NCBI GenBank assembly: GCA_950022655.1
Contig: OX465584.1
Location: forward strand, 52,806,723 to 52,870,722
DNA from: Alentia gelatinosa
Taxonomy: Eukaryota; Annelida; Polychaeta; Phyllodocida; Polynoidae
Direction: 5' to 3'
Length of the DNA: 64,000 bases
The position numbers and the translations under genes were made by a program. The notes beneath the pieces were generated by a model. It was not told where the DNA came from, searched no databases, and was given only the letters and a program-made list of their open reading frames with translations. The number at the start of each line of letters is the position of its first letter. Positions within the stretch are counted from its first letter, which is position 1. Shown here piece after piece: positions 57,564 to 64,000 of the stretch.

Positions 57564-60500
57564 TTTAAAAAATGTCTATATTGCTGCCGTTCATTGTATA
57601 CAGGAATCGGACGCTGCACCTGCACCTGCAGCGCTACAACATCGAGGCGTCGGACTGGCTGCTGAAGGTGATGTGTGGCGGCGTGGAGATCCGCACCATC
57701 TACGCGGCGCAGCACCAGGGCAAGGCGTGCCTCATCTCCCGACTCAGCTCGGAGCGTGCCGGCACGCGCTTCAACGTGCGCGGCGTCAACGACGACGGGC
57801 ACGTCGCCAACTTCGTCGAGACGGAGCAGGTACAACACCTATCGCATTTACCACATACTGTATGACATTGAATGCTTATTGGGAGCTGATGGAAACCAGC
57901 GTACTCTTCACTGAGCAGCGTACCCTCTTTATGTTACAAGGAACTGTGGAAAATGATGATGTAGTAGTAAACGGTTCATGGACGCCTTGAGCCCGGGACG
58001 ATTTGAGCCCTGGACGCCTTGAGCCTTTCTGTGGACGCCTTGAGCCCACCCTGTGGACGCCTTGAGCCTACCCCATTTTGGTTTCCTTGAGCATCTACAT
58101 GTAAAAAACTTTGAAAAGTGTACTTATACTGGTTTATAGTCATATATATACAACCCTAAACCTTACCCAACCCTTTTCTAACCCTAACCCGCTATTCAGA
58201 ACTAAAATGAGGTAGGCTCAAGGCGTCCGCGGGGTAGGCTCAAGGCGTCCACGTTTTCGCGCTGACAGGAGGCTCAAACGGTAAAAGGCTCAAGGCGTCC
58301 AATTCCCCTAGTGAACCTATAGGAACTCTGCATACCCGGTGCATACAGATATGTCGTATGCGATGGGTTGCAATAAAATAGTGCATACGAAAAATAGTGC
58401 GTGCATAAAGCGAATTCGTATTGGCATGCCACCTGCCCGGAAAAGGTGGATGATAAATACACTATAGACTGGTTTCGGATAAAAGCGCTTGCATGCTCCT
58501 CGGATTTGACGGTACACAATAACGAATATCGTCGCATGCGCTCGGATATTACTATGCGTCAACTGCTCACCGCATGCTGCTGCTTGCATCTGAAACCGGT
58601 CAATATTGTGTATTTAGGGTCACGAGGCAAAACATCTCGTGTTTACCCGGGTGCTATATTGAATTTTAAAAAAGAGAATAATTACATCGCCAGTTGCTAA
58701 AGTGTCTCCTGGCCAACATCACACTGTTTCTGTATCATTATTTGGTTTCATAAATACTAATTGGGCAATATTCTATCGCCTTCATTCTCCAAGTGTCAGC
58801 ATGTCCATCGACCTGAATAATTCGACGAAGACGTTCAGTTTCTATGTACTTATGCAGTATCTTGCATACTTAACGCACGTAGCTTCATTGTATCTTATCT
58901 CATTTTTTTAAACTTTTTTTTAAAAAATTATTATTATTTTTTATTATTTTTTTTGGCTGTGTTTAGAAGTGTATGTGCCTCGTATCTTTAATTCTTATCT
59001 CATTTCTAATTCTGATAAATCCAGGTGATATTCTTGGACGATCACGTGGCGTCCTACGTACAGTGCCGAGGCTCAGTGCCTCTCTTCTGGGAACAGCCAG
59101 GATTTCAGGTACACAAAATATGTTTCACATTTACATCAATTTCAATTAGTAATAAATAGTCTATTTAGATGATCGCAAAGACTTAAAACAATGAAATCTG
59201 GAAAGGACGGGAAATCACTCAAACAATCAATTACATGGGGTCACACTATACTAGTTCCGATGTTACTTTACCGATATTGCTCTTGTCCCTTTAGGTGGGG
59301 TCACACTATACTAGTTCAGATGTTACTTTACCAATATTGTTCTTGTCCCTTTAGGTGGGGGGCACACTATACTAGTTCAGATGTTACTTTACCGATATTG
59401 TTCTCGTCCCTTTAGGTGGGGGTCACACCATACTAGTTCAGATGTTACTATACTGATATTATTCTCATCCCTTTAGGTGGGGGTCACACTATACTAGTTC
59501 AGATGTTACTATACCGATATTGTTCTCGTCCCTTTAGGTGGGGGTCACACTATACTAGTTCAGATGTTACTATACCGATATTGTTCTTGTACCTTTAGGT
59601 GGGGGTCACACCATACTAGTTCAGATGTTACTATACCGATATTATTCTCATCCCTTTAGGTGGGGGTCACACTATACTAGTTCAGATGTTACTTTACTGA
59701 TATTGTTCTCGTCCCTTTAGGTGGGGGTCACACTATACTAGTTCAGATGTTTCTTTACTGATATTATTCTCGTCCCTTTAGGTGGGGTCACACAAGGTGA
59801 AGATGTCGCGTGGCTACGAAGCTTCGGCTCCAGCCTTTGACCGTCACATATCCCTACTGAAACAGCACTACGGCCATCAGGTTATTGTCAATCTGCTCGG
59901 CATCAAGGAGGGCGAACACATGCTCAGTCAAATGTACCAGGTGAGTCACTAGTTAGCTATCCCCTCATTGGACTAAATTATGATAGCAATTCTGCAGCTC
60001 TCTGTTTTGTTAATGTGTCAAAAATGATTTGGCAGCTGCCTGGGTCAAATGATACCAAGATCGAAACTATGAGATGAGGACGACAGACAAGTAGGAAACA
60101 CAGTGGCATGGCTGAGCCTCAGATCCTGACATCCCTGGACTTGCTATTCCAAGATTGTGGTTTTGAGTCCTACTGCAGCCACTCTTCTGCATCATCCCCG
60201 GCAGTGGTAGATTCACTACTATATCAAAGGCCAATGCTTCTCATACCATGTCTGTGTGGTGTGGGAAGTAAAAGAACTCTCACCTTGGTAAATGTGTAGG
60301 GGTGAGATTTCTACCTAAATTCATCACATAGTTTCTATCATCCTTGGGGCCACTGCTGTTTATCTTTTTTATTAATGGTGTCATTGAAATGCTGGAGCAG
60401 TTAGGTTTGTCGGTTAAATTTATTGCTGATCTAAATTCATCACATAGATTCGATCACCAACCTTGTGGTGTAGAAGAACCTTGAGAAAGTCTGTGTTTGA

Positions 60501-62913
60501 ACGAGGCTTAGCTGTCGAAATAGGTCCTACTCCCACCGCGTGAAAAAAACACAAGGTCTGGTAAGAACCTGTAATGGTTAACTTGACGTTAAACATTTTT
60601 CCGTGGTAATCCACTTTTTCATATTCAGTATATGTAATTGCTTTTCATTGTGTCAAACAAAAATAATATTGATTCAGCCTCATTTATACCAATAAAACGG
60701 TGGTTTTAACCTCCCCACAGACCCTCAGCCCCATGCCATGGCTGACAAGAACATATTATCTAAGTTTTCTCGATGTCTCTGAGGCAGAAAAATCCACATG
60801 AAAATAGTTCCACTTTTTCCCTTGACCCTTACTGACATCCTTGGTTAAATCAAACCAACCAAACAACTGACATCCCTGTGATCTAAATTATCAATAAAGA
60901 ATTTAAAAAAAAAAAAAAAAAATTTAAAAAGCAAGCTGAATTGAACTCGTATGTTTTGTTGTCGTTGGCAGAACCACCACAAGGCGTCGTCACACAAGGA
61001 CGACGTGCCGCACGTCCTGTTTGACTATCACTCGGAGATCCGGGGCGGCAGTCTCAAGAACCTGGTCAAGCTGCGGGACCGCGTCAACAAACAGCTCAAA
61101 GAGTTCGGCTACTTCCACTGCTACAAACAAAACGTCACCTGGTATGCTCTCACACCACCTTGATGTCCAGAGATGGTAGCTTCCCCCTTTTTCATAGAAA
61201 TCCACATTTTTGATTGTCAAGCTTGGTGGCCAAATGGTAGGGGTGTTCGCCTCGAGCATGGGAGGTCGTGGGATCAAACCCCGGTCGGGTCATACCAAAG
61301 ACTTACACAAAAATGGTACCCACTGCCCATTCGGTTTAACACCCGCCATTAGAATGAGGAGATGGGGCAAGGGCCTGAGTGGAAGAACAGCTCTATAGCC
61401 GAATTCGGTGATTGTGAACACACAATAGTCCCTAATAAAAATTGCCAAAAAAACCCAAAAAGTATAAGGGACAGAGCCATTGTTAGTTCATGAAGCAGTC
61501 ACCAGGTGGCCAGCAGTATGGCGCCCCAACTCGGGGAACAGAACCTGTATTCTGGCTCTTTTTCTTACAAGATTCAACTGGCTTTCAATGTTTTACCATG
61601 GTTCCCTTGACTCTCTACACCCATCCCAGAGGAAGATGACATAATGATTGAACCCAGGACGTGATGTTTTTCACAAGGAACACTTTATATACATATGTGA
61701 GCAAGGTTAGAGTTGTGACACTTCCCAGTTATCATTCACTTTTTTTCAACTCCATTAGTGAAGAACACCTACTCGGGGGGGAGGGGGTCAAAATGGTGGC
61801 ACCTATGGATTATTCCCTATCTGCCCTATAGGCCTGTTGAACAATTCATGCTCGTACATACAAAACCCTTTTCTCTACGCCAATGAGACCCAGGGACGAT
61901 GTGGGTCAACTTTATTCAATACCCGACCTTTTATCAGCTAGGACTGTCTTAGTGAGAGAGCTTGAAAAGTTTCAAACAATAAACCTCATACAAGTTTTCC
62001 TTATACCGTGTACTTTCGTCAGTATAAGTTATCCAATAGATCCCGAGCTTGTAAATGTAATTGAAAGAGGCAATTGAGGTAAAATTGTTCGACATATAAT
62101 AGTATAATATTCTGGTTTCAGCCACCAGACAGGGTCCATCCGAACAAACTGCGTCGACTGTTTGGACAGAACAAATGCAGTTCAGGCCATGTTTGGTCTC
62201 GAGGTGAGTAAATTCATGTAGTATGATGTGCAATTGTTTGTTACCTTTTTTGTAATAATATTAATATCAGATTATGTTATATACCTTAAAAAATTTGGAG
62301 AGTCCGGCCTGGATCAAAAACCTCAGATGAAATTAGCGTTATGTGTATTTCAGGTAAACTGTAAACATCTCACTGCAGATTCTGCTGTGGGTGCTGAAAA
62401 GTCTGGCCTAGATCAGAAACCTCAGATGACATTAACATTATGTGTATTTCAGGTAAACTGTAAACATCTCACTGCAGATCTTACCGCGGATGCTGGAGAG
62501 TCTGGGCCTGGATCAGAAACCTCAGATAACATTAGCGTTATGTGTATTCGGGGTAAACAGTAAACATCTTGCTGCAGTTATGTGTATTCGGGGTAAACCG
62601 TAAACATCTCGTTGCAGATCTTACCGCGGATGCTGTAGAGTCTGGGCCTGGATCAGAAACCTCAGATAACATTAGCGTTATGTGTATTCGGGGTAAACAG
62701 TAAACATCTTGCTGCAGTTATGTGTATTCGGGGTAAACCGTAAACATCTCGTTGCAGATCTTACCGCGGATGCTGGAGAGTCTGGGCCTGGACCAGAAAC
62801 CTCAGATGAAGACGCGCTTCGTGGAGGTGTACAAACAGATGTGGGCCCTGAATGGCGACCATGTAAGCCGCATCTACGCCGGCACAGGCGCCATGGGTGG
62901 CGGCAAGTCCAAG
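43475..62913 (+). CDS. SYNJ: Synaptojanin, Sac-domain exons 1-9 (3' part beyond the window)
   Basis: Exons 43475-43595, 48344-48430, 55930-56197, 57604-57829, 59025-59108, 59782-59940, 60972-61141, 62122-62203 and 62758-62913 join in phase to 451 residues. The start [20 protein letters not shown] and blocks [66 protein letters not shown] and KEGEHMLSQ match synaptojanins rather than Sac1 or Fig4. The catalytic loop [12 protein letters not shown] puts the active Cys at residue 382, followed by [18 protein letters not shown]. Synaptojanin dephosphorylates phosphoinositides on endocytic vesicles and releases clathrin adaptors at synapses. The 5-phosphatase and Pro-rich domains must lie to the right. 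One invertebrate-type gene is likely, so SYNJ1 versus SYNJ2 is not assigned. Confidence 0.96.
44493..44770 (+). mobile_element. Foldback element family FB, copy C (SYNJ intron 1)
   Basis: Starts TTATCCTACCCCTAATA, contains a small hairpin (TTATGTCAC/GTGACATAA), an internal GGGTAGGATCAAATC and the long hairpin 44632-44770 with about 55-base arms around CTCGTCTTCGACTC. The arm sequence is unrelated to copies A and B but pairs well with its partner. Confidence 0.8.
45895..46112. repeat. Dispersed repeat R1, copy 2
   Basis: Direct match of 2697-2935. It directly precedes repeat R4, so R1 and R4 might be parts of one element. Confidence 0.7.
46140..46503. repeat. Dispersed repeat R4, copy 1
   Basis: Inverse match of 61468-61835 through GTGTTCTTCACTAATGGAGG, CACATATGTATATAAAGTGT, GAGTCAAGGGAACCATGGTA and GTGACTGCTTCATGAACTAA. 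Non-coding. Confidence 0.85.
47095..47295 (+). mobile_element. SINE family S2
   Basis: The head TTAGCTCTGTGGTTAAGAGC is a good tRNA A-box region; the body has ATCCCTAGCAGTGGTAGAC and CTTTCTCATACCATGTCTAT and ends AACTCTCACC-GGTAAATNTGTAGGG. It is shared with 60105-60335. Confidence 0.75.
47303..47545 (+). mobile_element. tRNA-derived SINE family S1, copy 1
   Basis: A-box-like GTGGCCAAGTGGTAGCGG and B-box-like GGATTCAAACC are spaced as in a tRNA. The body has CATACCAAAGACTTACACAA and GCTCTATAGCCGAATTCGGT, with an A-rich tail. It is closely similar to 61217-61455. Confidence 0.9.
48344..48430 (+). CDS. SYNJ: SYNJ exon 2
   Basis: Acceptor TTCGATTGTAG; encodes [20 protein letters not shown] and LGVLSLSI; phase 1 at both ends, donor GTAAGT. 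Confidence 0.92.
49331..49590. mobile_element. Dispersed repeat R5, full copy with inverted ends (MITE)
   Basis: Ends TGATTCCACCAACA and TGTTGGTGGAATCA are inverted copies. The interior matches 21985-22195. 260 bp, non-coding, no clear target duplication. Confidence 0.8.
49799..50102 (+). mobile_element. Foldback element family FB, copy B
   Basis: Starts TTATCCTACCCCTAATA and ends CATCCAGTTTTACGATA. It has hairpins CCATATGCC/GGCATATGG and TATGC-CACTAGTG-GCATA, an internal GGGTAGGATAAAATC and the long hairpin 49964-50084 around CTCGGCTTCACCTCA. 304 bp, uninterrupted; it is the best reference copy. Confidence 0.85.
50751..50879. repeat. Perfect 29-bp inverted repeat
   Basis: 50751-50779 (starts CCCGATGTGGTCCAGATG) is the exact complement of 50851-50879, with a 71-base spacer. 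No loop motif from the other hairpin families was seen. Confidence 0.92.
52070..52860 (-). pseudogene. Decayed Ty3/gypsy fragment (gag and RNase H)
   Basis: On the minus strand a gag-like frame (52601-52356; [20 protein letters not shown]) is followed after a gap by RNase H C-terminal text [20 protein letters not shown] and [12 protein letters not shown]. Protease and reverse transcriptase are absent, so a large internal deletion separates the two parts. It is unrelated at the sequence level to the 13.6-kb gypsy element. Confidence 0.75.
53205..53664 (+). pseudogene. LINE reverse transcriptase fragment
   Basis: [20 protein letters not shown] and [11 protein letters not shown], then a break near 53440, then [20 protein letters not shown] and an intact YADD. 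Both ends are missing. It differs from the LINE at 10464. Confidence 0.85.
53800..54062. repeat. Dispersed repeat R3, copy 2
   Basis: Aligns with 12597-12796 and ends in the same CCGTGAATTGTAGGATATGC. A TA run and an A-run interrupt it near 53935-54000. Confidence 0.65.
54170..54204 (-). repeat. CTTGATAAAGGGC-stem-GCCCGAAATG hairpin motif, copy 3
   Basis: On the minus strand CTTGATAAAGGGC pairs through GGGC/GCCC and is followed by GAAATGTCGG. It is the third motif of the 31661 type. Confidence 0.55.
55930..56197 (+). CDS. SYNJ: SYNJ exon 3
   Basis: Acceptor TTTTTGCAG; encodes [20 protein letters not shown] through [16 protein letters not shown] and TDNRFF; exits in phase 2 before GTAAGT. 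Confidence 0.94.
56524..56791 (-). mobile_element. Foldback element family FB, copy D
   Basis: Its reverse complement starts TTATCCTGCCC/TTATCCTACCCC-type text and closely follows copy B, including CACTAGTG and the long-hairpin right arm. The other arm is mostly lost. It sits between TAC and AGACTG of the minisatellite with no duplicated target. Confidence 0.85.
56900..57198 (-). mobile_element. Foldback element family FB, copy G
   Basis: The reverse complement starts TTATCTCATCACCCC, has an internal GGGTGAGATAAATTC, a hairpin (56949-57007; arms GTTTGCATC/GATGCAAAC and TAGTAATTCA/TGAATTACG) around GGCTTCGGATTG, and ends TTCCTCTTTA. It lies between TAC and AGATTG of the array, the same phase as copy D. 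Confidence 0.8.
57485..57557. repeat. (AAT)n microsatellite
   Basis: About 24 perfect AAT triplets, ending some 46 bases upstream of the exon 4 acceptor. Confidence 0.95.
57604..57829 (+). CDS. SYNJ: SYNJ exon 4
   Basis: Acceptor TTGTATACAG; encodes [32 protein letters not shown] and [10 protein letters not shown] through NFVETEQ; phase 0 exit, donor GTACAA. Strongly GC-rich compared with the introns. Confidence 0.94.
57980..58300. mobile_element. Inverted-end element with GGACGCCTTGAGCC sub-repeats, copy 2 (SYNJ intron 4)
   Basis: Closely similar to 20379-20708, including the telomere-like middle and both ends. Confidence 0.88.
59025..59108 (+). CDS. SYNJ: SYNJ exon 5
   Basis: Acceptor AAATCCAG; 28 codons [20 protein letters not shown] to WEQPGFQ; donor GTACAC. 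Phase 0 at both ends. Confidence 0.93.
59235..59781 (+). repeat. Tandem repeat that amplifies the exon 6 splice acceptor
   Basis: About nine units of 60-62 bases, each ending TCCCTTTAG|GTGGGG and continuing TCACAC-ATACTAGTTCAGA. TCCCTTTAG with GTGGGGTCACAC is exactly the border of exon 6, so each unit carries a copy of the acceptor and the first exon bases. Most copies have one extra G. Confidence 0.92.
59782..59940 (+). CDS. SYNJ: SYNJ exon 6
   Basis: Starts after CCCTTTAG; 53 codons [20 protein letters not shown] to [12 protein letters not shown]; donor GTGAGT. Phase 0 at both ends. Confidence 0.94.
60105..60335 (+). mobile_element. SINE family S2, copy in SYNJ intron 6
   Basis: GGTTTTGAGTCCTACTGCAG (B-box-like), CCGGCAGTGGTAGATTCACT and TTCTCATACCATGTCTGTGT follow the 47095 copy. 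Confidence 0.7.
60350..60430 (+). pseudogene. LINE reverse transcriptase fragment
   Basis: [20 protein letters not shown] then LSVKFIAD, the same LINE family as 35737-37130. It directly follows the S2 SINE, as S2 text also adjoins that LINE at 37130-37200. Confidence 0.75.
60972..61141 (+). CDS. SYNJ: SYNJ exon 7
   Basis: Acceptor GTTGGCAG; encodes [20 protein letters not shown] through [13 protein letters not shown]; phase 2 exit before GTATGC. Confidence 0.93.
61217..61455 (+). mobile_element. tRNA-derived SINE family S1, copy 2
   Basis: A-box-like TGGTGGCCAAATGGTAGGGG and B-box-like GGGATCAAACCCC; the rest matches 47303-47545 closely. Confidence 0.9.
61468..61835. repeat. Dispersed repeat R4, copy 2 (inverted)
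   Basis: Inverse copy of 46140-46503, adjoining the S1 SINE. Confidence 0.85.
62122..62203 (+). CDS. SYNJ: SYNJ exon 8 (catalytic loop)
   Basis: Acceptor GGTTTCAG; encodes [20 protein letters not shown] to MFGLE; donor GTGAGT. It carries the CX5R(T) signature of Sac phosphatases with Cys382. Confidence 0.95.
62285..62757 (+). repeat. Tandem duplications of the exon 9 splice acceptor and exon start
   Basis: Four partial units precede the true exon. Each has a GTAAACATCT-GCAG acceptor and/or a copy of the first about 50 exon bases (GGAGAGTCTGGGCCTGGA, CAGAAACCTCAGAT), then diverges into ACATTAGCGTTATGTGTATT. The copies nearest the exon (from 62479 and from 62619) begin ATCTTACCGCGGATGCTG as the real exon does; one of them has GAG changed to TAG. 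Confidence 0.92.
62758..62913 (+). CDS. SYNJ: SYNJ exon 9
   Basis: Acceptor TCTCGTTGCAG; encodes [40 protein letters not shown] and [12 protein letters not shown]; donor GTGAGT. Only this copy of the duplicated start continues into conserved Sac-domain text. Phase 0. Confidence 0.93.
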
Positions 62914-64000
62914 GTGAGTCTCCACAATAACACTGTCGTGTGGAACAACCCTAATGACAGCCACTCTAGTCTGTAGAGCCAGGCGGTTAAAATCAAGGTA
63001 TTTATTTCTTGACCTGCAGTCTTCTCCGATGTGATCTATTCGTCAGTATGGGCAGAGGATTTAGGTTTTTTATATCAATAGTGGTCATAAGAAGAACTAG
63101 TGTGAAACGTATAAAGCTGAGTAAAGTATAGTATACAGTAAATATAGCTAAATGAATTCATGAATGATAGTTTTAACAAATCCTCTGAAAAAAAAGACAC
63201 ACTATCATATGCCTTCTTTCAATACAGCGAGAAATAGGGGAAGTATTTTTTTAAAAATACATCCATACATTAACTAAAGAATATTTAGTACATGGTATAA
63301 GTGTACACCCTCTGCTGTACCGATGTGTTCCACTGCTTGCTTAGCATCTCTAGATTCAATCGTGACCGTGGCTTTGGGTGTGACATAAAACAATTGATAA
63401 GACTCCTCATGTCGCTTAACCCATCAGAGACTAAGGTCTGCGTGTTACGAGTCTGCCTTCAGTTACAGGTCTCACAGATCACACAGTGATCCTGTGATCG
63501 CCGGCTTCGGGAATCCAACAAAATCTAATTCATCAGATATTCAATTCAAAGAGTTCAGTTGCCGGTATTTTTTTGATTGTCAATAATTACAAAAAACTAA
63601 GGGTACATTCATCTAGCTTTTGTGATGATTTAAACCTTGAATATATTATATATGGAAAACAGATGTGGGCTATTTTCTACGCAAGGATAACTTTCCAAAT
63701 GCTAACGCTATTAGATTGTATGGTTAGGACGCGCATTGATATAACAGGATTACCTTGGCCAATACCGATGTCGGATGGTCGCCGCAGACTTCAGAAAAGC
63801 TGCTGCACTGTATATCAGGACACGGGCAACGATGTCAGGTGGTCATTGCCAAAGTCATTTGATGCACGCAGGCCGTCCTTTCTACACCTCCACCGTCTCA
63901 GTGGAACACCCGCTTTACACTCCCTTCGAGGCCATGGAGTATGAGTTCTTAATGTTAAGTCTGTGCAGATAAATTACGGGGTGAGATAAAACTGAGTACA
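62914..64000. other. SYNJ intron 9 (partial)
   Basis: The next exon, expected to encode a block near RSVTRT, was not found before the edge. The last 70 bases (CTTAATGTTAAGTCTGTGC ... GGGGTGAGATAAAACTG) look like the terminus of another FB-family element. Confidence 0.6.

Noticed and set aside
62458..62700. Additional true exons between SYNJ exons 8 and 9
   Set aside because: Only the first about 50 exon bases are copied, followed by intron-like text; none continues into conserved Sac-domain sequence.

Overview
The window is nuclear DNA of a multicellular animal. It has spliced genes with GT-AG introns, CCHC/DTG/LMDD Ty3-gypsy and non-LTR retrotransposons, tRNA-derived SINEs, many MITEs and long intronic minisatellites. 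The protein-coding genes point to a marine invertebrate. A lancelet-like genome would fit the MITE and minisatellite load, but the sequence does not settle the species.

Layout. 1-540: degenerate tandem repeats and a possible last exon of a gene entering from the left. 541-12,890: no convincing gene; a 46-bp satellite (31 copies), two unclassified MITEs, an hAT-like MITE with a target duplication, long foldback hairpins and a dead LINE. 12,894-17,909: a Ty3/gypsy element, nearly intact with one in-frame stop, inserted into an older foldback repeat that continues to 18,810. 19,144-21,377 (+): a two-exon gene for an unrecognised secreted protein that may be GPI-anchored. 28,070-37,855 (-): a complete seven-exon di-N-acetylchitobiase gene (CTBS, GH18, lysosomal chitobiose release, 382 aa). 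43,475 to the right edge (+): the first nine exons of a synaptojanin (SYNJ), giving 451 residues that cover the Sac phosphoinositide-phosphatase domain including CVDCLDRT. The 5-phosphatase part lies outside the window.

The three supported genes do not form a pathway. The secreted-protein gene and CTBS are convergent. CTBS and SYNJ are head-to-head across 5.6 kb of repeat-filled DNA.

The most unusual content is non-coding. (1) A dispersed family of about 300-bp elements begins TTATCC/TTATCT and carries several hairpins. The hairpin loops are conserved between copies but the stems differ, and each stem still matches its own partner arm. Two copies sit at the same phase of one minisatellite, which shows their ends and the lack of a target duplication. 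(2) At two synaptojanin exons (6 and 9) the 3' splice site has been amplified as a tandem repeat just upstream of the true acceptor. (3) Several nested insertions can be dated relative to each other, including a piggyBac-type MITE in a minisatellite whose neighbouring units show the empty site.
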